Below the pieces are notes generated by a model, which was given only the letters and a program-made list of their open reading frames with translations, was not told where the DNA came from and did no database searches. Below, in pieces: positions 1 through 8,919 of a stretch of 64,000 nucleotides of DNA. The DNA is from Nitrospira sp. MA-1 (GTDB lineage: Bacteria > Nitrospirota > Nitrospiria > Nitrospirales > UBA8639): NCBI GenBank assembly GCA_032139905.1, contig JAQJDB010000007.1, forward strand, positions 1,054,001 to 1,118,000, given 5' to 3'. How positions within the stretch are numbered: position 1 is the stretch's first letter; every line of letters begins with the position of its first letter. Made by a program: the position numbers and the translations under genes.

Positions 1-2
1 TC

Positions 3-668
3 AACACCCTCACCAGCGAGGGACTGGCCGAAGTCCTGGAAGGCGCTTCGGTTGTCGTCGATGTCTCGAATTCGCCATCCTTCGAGGAGAAAGCGGTGAT
101 GGAGTTTTTCACCACGTCAACCCGCAACCTTCTCACCTATGAAGCTGCCGCAGGGGTAAACCATCACGTGGCGTTGTCGGTCGTGGGCACCGAGCGGCTG
201 TCCGAGAGCGGCTACTTTCGCGCGAAGATCGTTCAGGAGAAGCTTATCAAGCGATCCTCGATCCCCTACTCGATCGTTCAGGCGACACAGTTTTTCGAAT
301 TTCTCAAAAGCATTGCCGACATTTCCTCCGACGGCGACACGGTGCGTTTGCCACCTGTGCTCTTCCAGCCCATGGCAGCGGACGATGTCGCGAGTGCCGT
401 GGGAAGGATCGCGGTAGGTCAGCCGGTAAACGGCATCGTGGAAATTGGGGGTCCGGAGGAGTTTCGGTTGGATGAACTAGTACGGCGGCGTTTGGCCACG
501 CTCGAAGATCTCCGCGAGGTCATCCCTGATCCCAAAGCTCTATACTCTGGGGCCAAAATCAGCGAGAGAACACTGGTTCCGGGCAATACCGCTCGACTCG
601 GCAAGACCAGCTTCGAAACCTGGCTCACTCATTCCCCAGCACGCCCAGATGTCGCAGCCACCCGTTAG
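3..668 (+). CDS. NmrA-like SDR family NAD(P)-binding protein (5' partial)
   Basis: The reading frame is open from base 3 to the TAG at 666-668, so the gene starts before the window and the ATG at 96 is internal. The visible 221 residues look like the C-terminal three quarters of an atypical short-chain dehydrogenase (NmrA/NAD(P)-binding group). They include a VVVDVSN strand, the HHVALSVVGTERL segment and a YFRAKIVQEKLI helix where this group carries its Tyr/Lys-like region. Such proteins bind NAD(P)H and act as reductases or redox sensors; the substrate cannot be told. The glycine-rich nucleotide loop is outside the window. Codon use is GC-rich, as in the hydrolase that follows, and unlike the AT-richer genes from 1990 onward, which hints at transfer from a proteobacterium. 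Confidence 0.75.
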   Translation, partial: NTLTSEGLAEVLEGASVVVDVSNSPSFEEKAVMEFFTTSTRNLLTYEAAAGVNHHVALSVVGTERLSESGYFRAKIVQEKLIKRSSIPYSIVQATQFFEFLKSIADISSDGDTVRLPPVLFQPMAADDVASAVGRIAVGQPVNGIVEIGGPEEFRLDELVRRRLATLEDLREVIPDPKALYSGAKISERTLVPGNTARLGKTSFETWLTHSPARPDVAATR

Positions 669-1103
669 CGAGGACAGGGGCGCTCCGGTCCTCATGCCAG
701 TCAAGTGACTGTCGGAACGGCCCATGTAGAAATCGAATGAGGAGAGGGGTTCATATATTGAGTTCGTTTGATTTCTTACGGCCTGCGAGAAAAATGGGGT
801 CCGAACTTTTCCAGGAGTTATTTAGGTATGGAAATGAATGATTTGTGAAAAGGCCAGAGAAGATTAAGCATTGAAGTTACGAGAACCACAATATTCGGAC
901 ACACAAAAATGAGGGAAAGTCCAATGCCATCTATTACTGCCGTTAGGGATAAATTCAAAAAGGATATGGAGATCTCGCTCCGCAACGTGCTGCTCGGTGA
1001 GACCGCTGCCCTGACCTCGACGGCACTGCCAGCGGTGAAGGTTGCCGTCAGCGCTAAGGCTGCGACTTCATTCTCCCCCAACCGGACGCAAAGGAGAGAA
1101 TCT
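669..1103. other. Intergenic stretch with an in-frame open extension before the hydrolase
   Basis: This stretch has no independent gene that I can support. From 909 to 1103 the frame is open and continuous with the hydrolase at 1104, which would add 65 residues rich in Ala, Thr and Val. A good ribosome-binding site (aaggagagaa, 1091-1100) sits immediately before the ATG at 1104. The extension has no homology that I recognise and is probably leader sequence or the remnant of another gene. Confidence 0.5.
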
Positions 1104-1934
1104 ATGAGTACGCTCACTACCAAAGATGGGGTCGAGATCTTCTACAAGGACTGGGGATCCAAAAAGGCGCAACCCATCGTCTTTCATCATGGCTGGCCGC
1201 TTAGCGCCGACGATTGGGACATCCAGATGCTCTACTTCCTGGGAAAAGGGTATCGCGTTATTGCGCATGACCGGCGTGGCCATGGCCGCTCAAGCCAGGT
1301 CACCGATGGTCACGACATGGACCACTACGCCGCGGACATCGCTGCCGTGGTCGAGCATCTCGATTTACGCAAGGCTGTCCATATTGGCCACTCCACCGGT
1401 GGCGGCGAGGCGACGCACTATGTCGCCCGCCATGGCAAGGGCCGCGTCGAAAAGCTGGCGCTCATAGGTGCTGTGCCGCCGATTATGGTGAAGACGACCT
1501 CCAACCCAGGCGGTTTGCCAATCGAGGTCTTTGACGATCTTCGGCGACGGCTCGCCGAAGGTCGGGCACAGTTCTATCGTGATTTCGCGAGCGGTCCCTT
1601 CTACGGATACAACAGGCCGGGCGCGAAAATATCTGAGGCCGTGATCGAGGACTGGTGGCGCCAGGGTATGATGGGGGGAGCGAAGGCGCATTACGACGGT
1701 ATTGAGGCATTCTCGGAGACCGATTTCACCGAAGACCTTAGACTCATCGAGGTGCCGACGCTCGTCATGCATGGCGACGACGACCAGATTGTACCAATCG
1801 CCGATTCTGCACTGCTGTCGGCAAAACTCCTCAAGAAGGGCAGCTTGAAGGTCTACGAGAAATTCCCGCATGGCATGTGCACGACGCATGCCGAAGTCAT
1901 CAATGTCGACCTTCTCGCCTTCATCAAGGGGTGA
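1104..1934 (+). CDS. Non-heme chloroperoxidase-like alpha/beta hydrolase
   Basis: The 276-residue protein has the size of cofactor-free haloperoxidases and related esterases. The nucleophile elbow GHSTGG puts the catalytic Ser at about residue 97, the acid is in GDDDQIVP (225-227), and the His is in FPHGM (about 256). The oxyanion region [11 protein letters not shown] near residue 28 is typical of the group. Family members hydrolyse esters and can perhydrolyse acids; halogenation is usually a side activity, and the natural substrate is unknown. The start is chosen at 1104 because aaggagagaa lies 3-12 bases before it and the family begins with MxTxxTKDG. No signal peptide follows this start, so it is probably cytoplasmic. 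Base composition matches the gene at 3-668 and suggests shared foreign origin. Confidence 0.85.
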   Translation: MSTLTTKDGVEIFYKDWGSKKAQPIVFHHGWPLSADDWDIQMLYFLGKGYRVIAHDRRGHGRSSQVTDGHDMDHYAADIAAVVEHLDLRKAVHIGHSTGGGEATHYVARHGKGRVEKLALIGAVPPIMVKTTSNPGGLPIEVFDDLRRRLAEGRAQFYRDFASGPFYGYNRPGAKISEAVIEDWWRQGMMGGAKAHYDGIEAFSETDFTEDLRLIEVPTLVMHGDDDQIVPIADSALLSAKLLKKGSLKVYEKFPHGMCTTHAEVINVDLLAFIKG

Positions 1935-1989
1935 ACGGACACGCTGCCAGCAAGGTCACAATTAACCTTCAGTGGAAGGGAACAGATCA

Positions 1990-2353
1990 ATGAACCGGAT
2001 TGAAATAACGTTTCCAGAATCCACGATTTTTCTCACGGATCCATTAGGCAAAGATGGCGAACAACTTGAGAGCTTGGGCAAAAGAAATCATAGGGCTCTT
2101 GGGACGTTGATCGATCGCCACATTGATCGCTTCCTTTCAAGACTTCTGGGACTGGCCAAGATGTTTGTCTCAAATGAAACGGAAGCAGAAGAAGTCGTCC
2201 AGGAGATGTGGGAACAAATCTTGGAAGATGTTGAGCAGGTTGAAAGTCGATCATGCCTGGAGATCTTGCTTTTCCATATCCTCACGAAACGGAGCCAAAC
2301 TTCACATGGTCAGGAAAGGGTGGGGAAATTCCCAATACATTTATGAACGATGA
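1990..2353 (+). pseudogene. Decayed ECF sigma factor (region 2 only, frameshifted)
   Basis: From the ATG at 1990 the frame encodes a recognisable sigma region 2: an SNETEAEEVVQEMWEQILED segment parallels SNQAVAKEVVQETWMAVLEG of the intact sigma factor downstream at 2652. After LLFHILTK the frame goes off at an AAA run near 2286-2288. Reading the +1 frame restores a family-like stretch (NGAKLHMVRKGW) and runs to the stop at 2351-2353. Region 4, which binds the -35 element, is absent. The piece is therefore a truncated and frameshifted paralogue and is unlikely to make a working sigma factor. It has no other reading that I recognise. Divergence from the neighbour is high, so the duplication is old. 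Confidence 0.7.
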
Positions 2354-2651
2354 AAAATAACATGTGAGGGTCGAGCCAAATACGGCGAAGGAAACTAAGG
2401 GAAACTGCATGGACTATGATCGTGGCCGGTTCCTACTAGTGCCAGGTCGATTGTCATATTTTCAGGAGACGAAATTTCATGGTGATGACTGGTGGTGCAG
2501 CTGTTTGAAAATACGTTTAACGTAAGGCGCTGCTGAACTCGAGAAATTGGCAGTCAGGATTTTAAATAGAAAAAAGCTTCCTGACACATTGAACAACTGA
2601 CGAAGGCATGACGAGTGGCGTAATCCAAGACTCGTCAAGGGGTGGATAATC
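2354..2651. other. Gap between sigma remnant and intact sigma gene; nothing recognised
   Basis: Short open frames here have no family features. Sigma region 4 is not recoverable in any frame, so the rest of the decayed paralogue has been deleted rather than merely frameshifted. Confidence 0.4.
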
Positions 2652-3479
2652 ATGAAGACTTTTGAAATGTCGTTTTTTGAACCTGTAGGCGTCAACTCGT
2701 GTGGGACACAAGCCTGGGGCATAATCCCGGACCTCCGTGAGATGACCCAAAACATAGGTCCTGAGAAAAAAATAGCTGTGACCTGCGAAGAATTTGAACT
2801 GATTGAGTCCCTCCGCAAGAAGGATGAACCGGCATTTGCCACCTTGGTTGAACGCTATCATGGTGGGCTACTTCGGTTCGCCCAAACCCTTGTGTCAAAT
2901 CAAGCCGTGGCGAAAGAGGTGGTTCAAGAGACCTGGATGGCCGTCCTGGAAGGTATTCATCGTTTTGAAGGTCGATCATCCCTAAAAACGTGGATTTTTC
3001 GAATCCTTCATAATATTGCCAAGACAAAAGGGAAACGGGAACACCGGTATGTGTCATTTTGCGATGTCGATGGTTCAACAGACAAAGAAATAAATAGCGC
3101 GTTGGCATCAGAACGGTTTTACACTTCTGGCGACTTAACCGGTCGCCGGGGTTTTCCGTCCGTCATATGGGATGAGAACACGCCCGAACGGTCACTCGTA
3201 TCAAAACAAAGTCTGGGCCAGATTTACGAGGCGCTTCAGGCCCTTCCTCCTAACCAGCGGCAGGTCATCATTCTTCGTGATATCGAAGGCGTTAATGCGG
3301 AAGAAATTTGTCAAATTCTGAATATAACCTTAACCAACCAACGAGTGCTCTTGCATCGAGCTCGGGCGAAGATTCGATTGGCTTTGAACCCTTACCTTCA
3401 GGGACATTCCCCCAAGAGCCCGGCTCCCGCTGTTTGGGCGTCTTTGGTACCGAATGAAAAACCGGGAATCTCGTTATAA
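2652..3479 (+). CDS. ECF-type RNA polymerase sigma factor (sigma-70 family)
   Basis: This protein directs RNA polymerase to a stress or envelope regulon that cannot be named. Region 2 covers roughly residues 55-130 (ATLVERYHGGLLRFAQTL, VVQETWMAVL, LKTWIFRILHNIAKTK). Region 4 covers about 195-255 (LQALPPNQRQVIILRDIEGV and a helix-turn-helix ending RVLLHRARAKIR). A linker of about 60 residues with DVDGSTDKEINSAL separates them, which is longer than in short ECF factors and is common in Nitrospira paralogues. The ATG at 2652 gives 275 residues; the ATG at 2742 (MTQNIGPEKK) would give 245 and is an equally reasonable start. No anti-sigma factor gene follows, so control is not evident from the neighbourhood. 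Confidence 0.85.
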   Translation: MKTFEMSFFEPVGVNSCGTQAWGIIPDLREMTQNIGPEKKIAVTCEEFELIESLRKKDEPAFATLVERYHGGLLRFAQTLVSNQAVAKEVVQETWMAVLEGIHRFEGRSSLKTWIFRILHNIAKTKGKREHRYVSFCDVDGSTDKEINSALASERFYTSGDLTGRRGFPSVIWDENTPERSLVSKQSLGQIYEALQALPPNQRQVIILRDIEGVNAEEICQILNITLTNQRVLLHRARAKIRLALNPYLQGHSPKSPAPAVWASLVPNEKPGISL

Positions 3480-3631
3480 TAAATAATTTCCAAAATAATA
3501 ATGCTCCCTATAACGAATTTTCTCTTGGACGGGCTAATGGACAAATACTTTAATGAAATAAACAAATTTCCGGTTCGTGGGTTCACTCACAAAATTCATG
3601 GTTTTATGAAGTTTATGCATGTGGAGGCTCT

Positions 3632-4843
3632 ATGAGTTTTTGGCTCCTACCTTTACTTTTTATGGAATCCGCTCTCTTTTTGCTCACAGCCCTCTCCTTG
3701 GCTATCTGGGTCTACCTCTGTTTTGGGCATGGCCGCTTTTGGTATGCGGATCAGCGACTCGGTAGGGATCAGCCGATTTCTCACCAAATTACGTCATGGC
3801 CCACTGTCGTCATAGTTGTTCCCGCTCGGAATGAAGCGGATGTCATTGAACGAACGTTGCGTTCTCTTTTAGAGCAGGACTACCCAGGTGAATTCCATGT
3901 GGTGATGGTGGATGATCAAAGTGATGATGGTACCGGCGACCTTGCACGAGAGCTTGCTACGCAACATCCAGGGGGAACGCACCTCACTGTGAAGGACGCC
4001 GAAGATCGCCCCGCTGGCTGGCTGGGAAAAGTGTGGGCCCTTCACATCGGATTACGGTATGCCGAGAAGGAGTGGCCTGATGCCAACTATCGATATTTGA
4101 CGGATGCTGACATTGAGCATAGCCGGGGAAACCTGCGCGAGCTGGTTTCCAAAGCCGAATGCGAAGGGCTGGATCTTGTGTCCCTCATGGTCCGATTGCA
4201 CTGTCAACATGCCTGGGAGAAGGTCCTGATTCCAGCATTTGTGTATTTCTTTCAAAAGCTCTATCCCTTTCCCCTCATCAATGATCATAATTCACCTGTC
4301 GGAGGCGCAGCTGGAGGGTGCATTCTTGTGAGGAATCATGCCCTGAAACAGGTAGGAGGGATAGGAATCATTCGCGCCGAAGTTATTGATGATTGCGCGT
4401 TGGGGGCAGCAATCAAGAGGGTAGGAAAGATCTGGGTAGGTCTAACGGATTCGGAGCACAGCATTCGTCCCTATGCAGGGCTTGCTGATATCTGGGGAAT
4501 GGTGAAACGCACGGCCTATACCCAACTGAGATATTCCCCTTTGAGGCTTGTGGGTACCGTCGTGGGCCTGGTTCTTGTCTATCTCCTCCCACCGCTTGTG
4601 GTTTTGTCTTGGCCCCTTCACGGAAGTGTTCTGGCGGGAGGATTGGCGGTCTTCGCCTGGCTCATCATGATGTATACATTTCAACCCACCTTGCGTCTAT
4701 ACGCACTGGTTCCGACCTATGGCATGGTGTTGCCCGTGGCGGCCTCGCTCTATCTGGGCATGACGATAGACTCAGCTTGGCGACATTGGTTGAAGATCGG
4801 AGGACAATGGAAAGGACGGACGGGAATTGGTTGCACTAATTGA
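3632..4843 (+). CDS. hpnB: Hopanoid-associated glycosyltransferase HpnB
   Basis: The 403-residue protein is a membrane-bound family 2 glycosyltransferase. An N-terminal membrane segment (about 5-32) precedes the GT-A domain with PTVVIVVPARNEADVIERT, the DDQSDDGTGD nucleotide-sugar motif and a TDADIEHS metal-binding DxD-type motif. Several hydrophobic segments follow in the last 110 residues. The AIWVYLCFGHGRFWYADQRL stretch and the PAGWLGKVWAL segment are characteristic of HpnB, which is associated with hopanoid side-chain modification. The substrate is not proven in most species. A weak Shine-Dalgarno (gtggag) precedes the ATG at 3632. The squalene-hopene cyclase gene lies at the other end of the window, so the hopanoid genes are dispersed. 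Confidence 0.85.
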   Translation: MSFWLLPLLFMESALFLLTALSLAIWVYLCFGHGRFWYADQRLGRDQPISHQITSWPTVVIVVPARNEADVIERTLRSLLEQDYPGEFHVVMVDDQSDDGTGDLARELATQHPGGTHLTVKDAEDRPAGWLGKVWALHIGLRYAEKEWPDANYRYLTDADIEHSRGNLRELVSKAECEGLDLVSLMVRLHCQHAWEKVLIPAFVYFFQKLYPFPLINDHNSPVGGAAGGCILVRNHALKQVGGIGIIRAEVIDDCALGAAIKRVGKIWVGLTDSEHSIRPYAGLADIWGMVKRTAYTQLRYSPLRLVGTVVGLVLVYLLPPLVVLSWPLHGSVLAGGLAVFAWLIMMYTFQPTLRLYALVPTYGMVLPVAASLYLGMTIDSAWRHWLKIGGQWKGRTGIGCTN

Positions 4844-5138
4844 GCCTTGGCCGCCATTCAGTCCCGTAGTGATCAGCTCACTCAGAACGGCAGTGGCCCC
4901 GCTCTTGTTGGTGATGGCCCCAAGAAACTGCACAACCGGATTCGTGGAGACACGCCCCGAAAGTTAGCATGATGAAACCAACTCTGAAAAGAGCGCTTCT
5001 TGAGAAGATGGCCTTTTCGAAAACACGTACCATCTTTCAAATCGGAAGTGGTTTTGGCTTCGATCAAAGGCGAACAGACGGTGGCAGAACGGGTACAGAG
5101 GTTTGATGTTCACCCAAATCAAATAAAGGAGCCATAGG

Positions 5139-5888
5139 ATGAAACGATTTGAAAACAAGACCGTGCTCGTCACGGGTGGCAATAGTGGCATCGGCCTGGC
5201 AACCGCGCTGGCGTTTGAGAAAGAAGGTGCCCGCGTCGTATTCACGGGGCGCGATCAGTCTACCTTGGATAAAGCGGCAGCCCGGTTTGGCGAAAATGTC
5301 ATTGCAGTGCGGAGCGATGCCGGTAGCATCACAGACGGGATCAAGCTGGCAAGGTTCCTCCAGCAACAGGAGGTGAAGCTCGACGCCGTATTTATCAATG
5401 CGGGGATCGCCAGGCTTGCCCCGTTCGATGCAACTGAAGAAGAAATGTGGGATGCGACTTTCAATACCAATGTGAAAGGTCCGTATTTCTTCATCAAGGC
5501 TCTGTTGCCACTTCTGAACCCGGAAGCGGCTATCGTGCTCAACGGTTCGATCAACGCTCACATCGGCATGCCCAATACGAGCGTATATGCCGCCAGCAAG
5601 GCCGCATTAATCTCGTTGGCGAAGACACTATCCTCCGAGCTCTTGAGTCGGGGCGTCCGTGTCAATGTGGTAAGCCCTGGTCCCGTCACGACACCGATCT
5701 ATGGCCGATTCGGTCTCCCTGCGGAGCAGCTTTCCGAGGTCGCGGCAAGCATCCAGGGTCAGATTCCGCTCAAGCGTTTCGGTACGCCCGACGAGATTGC
5801 GAGTGCTGTCCTGTACCTTGCTTCGGCCGCTTCGGCGTTCATCGTTGGCACCGAGCTGGTGGCCGATGGTGGTATGAGCCAACTCTGA
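5139..5888 (+). CDS. SDR family oxidoreductase
   Basis: The 249-residue protein is a classical short-chain dehydrogenase/reductase. It has the cofactor motif TGGNSGIG near residue 12, an NAG motif (INAGIARL, about 86), the catalytic Ser in LNGSINAH (about 135) and YAASK (Tyr and Lys near 150). The ending IVGTELVADGGMSQL is typical. After the second strand the sequence FTGRDQSTL suggests an Arg that favours NADP(H). The substrate is unknown. A good ribosome-binding site (aaaggag) precedes the ATG. It stands alone between hpnB and the phosphate island, and its GC-rich coding resembles the genes at 3-1934. Confidence 0.9.
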   Translation: MKRFENKTVLVTGGNSGIGLATALAFEKEGARVVFTGRDQSTLDKAAARFGENVIAVRSDAGSITDGIKLARFLQQQEVKLDAVFINAGIARLAPFDATEEEMWDATFNTNVKGPYFFIKALLPLLNPEAAIVLNGSINAHIGMPNTSVYAASKAALISLAKTLSSELLSRGVRVNVVSPGPVTTPIYGRFGLPAEQLSEVAASIQGQIPLKRFGTPDEIASAVLYLASAASAFIVGTELVADGGMSQL

Positions 5889-6091
5889 TGTTTCCGAATG
5901 TTTCTTCAAAACCCACGGGAACTTGCAGAAAGGAAAATGGGAACAATGAGAATTCTGAAAGAACGAAAACACATCAAGGAGTGCGGCCAAATAAAAGGAC
6001 GGCAAATTTGCCTACGAACTTTTCTCCAAGGATACCGGGGAAAGACGAATTCCATACTAGGGCTGACTAGTTATTCATCGGCGATGAAATA

Positions 6092-6475
6092 TTAGAATTC
6101 ATCGATAGCCACAGGGTGCAGGAGGTCGCGAACTGACACGATCCCGACAATGTCCTCCCGGTGAGTGACGGCCAGGTGCCGGGTGCCGGATCGATCCATC
6201 AAGTCTGCCGCTTCGAAAATCGGTGCGTCTTGATCAATGGTGATCACGGGAGCCGTCATAATAGTTTCGACGGTGGTTTGGTCTGGCGACCGACGGGTCG
6301 AGACCACTTTCCGGACAATATCAGCTTCAGTGACGATGCCCACAATATGCCCCTGTTGTTCGACAAACACGCAACCGATGCGGCGAATCCGCATTAGGGT
6401 AGCTGCTAGGGACACGAGGTCTCCGCAATTCACTGAGGCAAGATCCTGTTTCATGAGTTCTTCGACTCGAATCAT
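6092..6475 (-). CDS. CBS-domain pair protein (first copy)
   Basis: The 127-residue protein consists almost entirely of two CBS motifs, about residues 8-60 and 70-125 (IGCVFVEQQGHIVGIVTEAD and RHLAVTHREDIVGIVSVRDL). CBS pairs bind adenine nucleotides and act as energy or ionic sensors. A stand-alone pair usually controls a partner by contact. A strong Shine-Dalgarno (aaggag) precedes the start. It is a clear paralogue of the CBS protein at 7518-7901, and the two flank a PsiE-like membrane protein, which suggests that the three proteins work together. Confidence 0.85.
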   Translation of the reverse strand: MIRVEELMKQDLASVNCGDLVSLAATLMRIRRIGCVFVEQQGHIVGIVTEADIVRKVVSTRRSPDQTTVETIMTAPVITIDQDAPIFEAADLMDRSGTRHLAVTHREDIVGIVSVRDLLHPVAIDEF

Positions 6476-6985
6476 AGTTGGGCTCCTTTTGTTAGTGAAT
6501 TATAGATTGAGAGTTCCGAATCCTCTCGTCCTGGTTGAAGTCGGCGTCTAAGCCACAAGCGAAAATTTTCCTTTCGGGCCTTTCCCATGCAAAATCGGAT
6601 AGCAGTGGCGTGGGCGCCGGGAGAGATGGAGAAGAGTATGAATACCGTAAATGAGTGGCTGAAGGAGTATGAGTACTCCCACTATCATGATCATGAATTT
6701 CATTGTGTGTCTCCTGCTGGACTGGTTGTGTCATCGTTTCTTGATGCTCTGAGTAGCATGACATGGTGGTGTTACCATGGGGTTTCCGAATCGTTAGCTG
6801 TTCGTAACATTTCATGATGTTGTGGTGAACTGGTGCAATTGGATCTTAGGAATTCAGGGGGGGGAACCCGTCACATTTTCCGTTTCTTTAAAAAATATTT
6901 CAGGGATGTGGCCGATTGAAAAGTGATGAGTCAAATTTTCAATCCGCCGGGAAGTGTTGGGAATTGCCCTCCAACTCGATCGAGG
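6476..6985. other. 510-bp gap; no gene supported
   Basis: Open frames on both strands here lack a ribosome-binding site, biased composition or family features. The part next to 6475 must hold the promoter of the CBS gene, but I see no clear -35/-10 pair or palindrome. Confidence 0.4.
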
Positions 6986-7528
6986 TTAGTGAGATTTTTG
7001 AGCTTGAGGCCATTCCTGGGTATTTTCGCCTCGCGTCGGAGACCATTGGACGGCCACGACCCGGATGATGGCCAATACCACTAATATTCCACCCAAGATC
7101 ATCCACTGTTCCAGATGGGCTTCCGAAAACCATTTCGAGATAATTTCGGTAAGCATGACCACGAGAATCGTATCGACAATAAACGTGACCTTCACCCGCC
7201 CTTCGGAAAAATAGGTCACGGTTGTTTTGAAGACCTCCACGATGGCCAGTATGATCAACGTGTCCACGATGAGTTGACGAAAGACCTGTTCGAGGGGTTC
7301 TGTGAAAAGAGCTTCTAAATTCAAGAAAATCCTCAAGACGCCTCCAGCGAGTCCTACGAGGATGGTGACAATTAATAAGCTCAGGACGGCTTTGATACCT
7401 TTCATCCAGAAATGGGTCAGGTCGGCCTCTAACGCTTTGGCCAGCCAGGCGGATGACTGTTGAAAGGAGCTGTTGAACATGGAGGAATCGTTCGACTGCA
7501 TCGTGGCTTTCATGGTTTTATAATTCAT
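6986..7528 (-). CDS. PsiE-like phosphate-starvation-inducible membrane protein
   Basis: About 180 residues with four hydrophobic segments (near 45-65, 80-105, 118-140 and 145-165 from the first ATG). The central FKTTVTYFSEGRVKVTFIVD stretch fits the PsiE family, whose E. coli founder is induced by phosphate starvation and has no established biochemical role. The ATG at 7528 overlaps the end of the upstream CBS gene by 11 bases; ATGs at 7513 and 7501 are alternatives. The overlap implies co-transcription and probably translational coupling with the CBS gene at 7518-7901. The Pho-like half-sites in front of that gene fit the PsiE assignment. Confidence 0.75.
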   Translation of the reverse strand: MNYKTMKATMQSNDSSMFNSSFQQSSAWLAKALEADLTHFWMKGIKAVLSLLIVTILVGLAGGVLRIFLNLEALFTEPLEQVFRQLIVDTLIILAIVEVFKTTVTYFSEGRVKVTFIVDTILVVMLTEIISKWFSEAHLEQWMILGGILVVLAIIRVVAVQWSPTRGENTQEWPQAQKSH

Positions 7529-7901
7529 CCTTTGCAACAGGAGCTAATAAATCACGAACAGAAAGCATGCCGGACACATGGGACTCATTGCCTACCACCA
7601 AATGTCTCGTGTAAGCCGCCTTCATGATCCCGGCAGCCTCAGAAATCGACTCTGATTCATCAATGGAGACAATGGGACTACTCATGATATTTCCGACTTG
7701 GATATACTCTGAAGGGAAATGAAATGCCACGACCTTTCTCACGATATCGCTTTCCGTCACAATTCCCACTAACTCTTCTCCGTGTTTCACTAACAGGCTG
7801 CCAATTTTGCGAATTCGCATCAGGTTGGCCGCGATTGATACCGCTTGGGTGAACTCAACACAGGCCAGTTCTCTGGTCATTAACTGTTCAACTCGTACCA
7901 T
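7518..7901 (-). CDS. CBS-domain pair protein (second copy)
   Basis: The 127-residue protein has two CBS motifs (IGSLLVKHGEELVGIVTESD and TRHLVVGNESHVSGMLSVRD) and ends LLAPVAKDEL, against LLHPVAIDEF in the first copy. It has a strong ribosome-binding site (aaaggagag) 5 bases before the ATG at 7901. It overlaps the PsiE-like gene and is divergently oriented to the lipoprotein gene at 8087, sharing a control region that contains Pho-like half-sites. A regulatory role for the PsiE-like protein or for phosphate uptake through adenine-nucleotide sensing is an inference. Confidence 0.85.
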   Translation of the reverse strand: MVRVEQLMTRELACVEFTQAVSIAANLMRIRKIGSLLVKHGEELVGIVTESDIVRKVVAFHFPSEYIQVGNIMSSPIVSIDESESISEAAGIMKAAYTRHLVVGNESHVSGMLSVRDLLAPVAKDEL

Positions 7902-7963
7902 ATTTCTCTCCTTTGTTAATATGAAGGTTCATGATGGAATGTACTGGATTGGTATTAAACCTA

Positions 7964-7991
7964 CGTCGCAAGTATATGACGTACGTGTAAC
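7964..7991 (+). promoter_or_regulatory. Putative Pho box between CBS/psiE-like and lipoprotein genes
   Basis: The hexamers TATGAC (7975-7980) and TGTAAC (7986-7991) are in 11-bp phase, with a weaker CGTCGC one period upstream (7964). This resembles the fuller arrays before pstS, the porin and the third pstS in this window. The site lies 73 bp from the CBS start and 95 bp from the lipoprotein start, so it could serve both. The weakness of the outer half-site makes it the least certain of the four. Confidence 0.45.
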
Positions 7992-8086
7992 ATTTTTTCT
8001 CCTCCACTCCTTTTGTGGTGGACGTCTAGGGTAGAATGACTCGGAAAAGCAGGGGTATGATCATGGTTGATGGGAGGAATATCTGT

Positions 8087-8821
8087 ATGAAACGATCTGC
8101 AGGGTTGATGGGGTTTATAGTCGTGGGAGGGATTTTTCTGGGAGGATGTCAGGGGCCACAATTTCAAACATTGAAAATTTCAGATAGTCCCAATCGTGTG
8201 GTGGCCTTACAGGCTATGCCGGATGCCTTTGGCGGAAAAGGCTATGATCACCCGGTGGTGTTCACGAAAGAAGAAATGATGCAAATCATGCAAGGAATCC
8301 GGGCAGAAAAAAGCGGTCTGTACAGCGCTTCATCCTCCGGTAGTTCCCGGGCACATCCGGTTTTTAGCCCATCAGAGATTGATTTTTTTGCACCCTTGAT
8401 TGTCAAAGGGTTGAGTCAAGCCACTCCGGAGGAGATGGTGACCTTCTTTGAAACTGCCGAAATTGAAACGGACGATCTAGAAAAGTATTTTCAACTCACC
8501 ACCTCGGGTGGGTTCTATGTCGCTGGTGGAAAACTGTATGTTGTCGTGAGTAACTTTTCCGTGAAAACTCCGCTCTGGCAGGATGCGCAGAAGTCGAGTT
8601 ATGACGTAAACTCTGTTCGCACCAATGCTCTTGAGCAATTAAAACCTCAGCCCGGTCTGCTCGTGTTTGAGCCACGAGAGTTCATGTCGGAGTCGTCCGG
8701 TGGGGAAGACATCGGGAGTTTCTTGAAAGGAAAACCCTGGCATGTGGCCATTGGATATCGTGAGTTTCTAGGCCATTCATTGTCCCCCAAGACACCGCTG
8801 AACAAACGGGAATCCAATTAA
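8087..8821 (+). CDS. Exported lipoprotein of unknown function
   Basis: The 244-residue protein starts with a signal peptide ending in the lipobox FLGGC (Cys at about residue 21), so it should be lipid-anchored. The mature part has no domain that I recognise. It contains a Ser-rich loop near residue 80 (ASSSGSSRA) and a repeated pattern of beta-rich segments. The ATG at 8087 is chosen over upstream in-frame starts because gggagg lies 9 bases before it and the signal peptide follows directly. The gene faces phoU convergently and has Pho-like half-sites in its control region, so a role in phosphate starvation is plausible but unproven. Confidence 0.75.
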   Translation: MKRSAGLMGFIVVGGIFLGGCQGPQFQTLKISDSPNRVVALQAMPDAFGGKGYDHPVVFTKEEMMQIMQGIRAEKSGLYSASSSGSSRAHPVFSPSEIDFFAPLIVKGLSQATPEEMVTFFETAEIETDDLEKYFQLTTSGGFYVAGGKLYVVVSNFSVKTPLWQDAQKSSYDVNSVRTNALEQLKPQPGLLVFEPREFMSESSGGEDIGSFLKGKPWHVAIGYREFLGHSLSPKTPLNKRESN

Positions 8822-8919
8822 GGTCTTCCCTCCAACCTGACGTCCCTCTGCGGTGACGGAAGCCTTCTCAATGATTCTGAGGTCTGGAGGGGATTTGAAT
8901 GTGGTGTGCGTCTCATTCT

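Noticed and set aside
6492-6815. 107-codon open frame on the minus strand
   Set aside because: No ribosome-binding site, His/Ser/Pro-rich without family features, and no codon bias like its neighbours.
8825-8895. Bidirectional terminator between the lipoprotein gene and phoU
   Set aside because: Only a long-range CCCTCCA/TGGAGGG match around a large loop; too weak to list as a feature.
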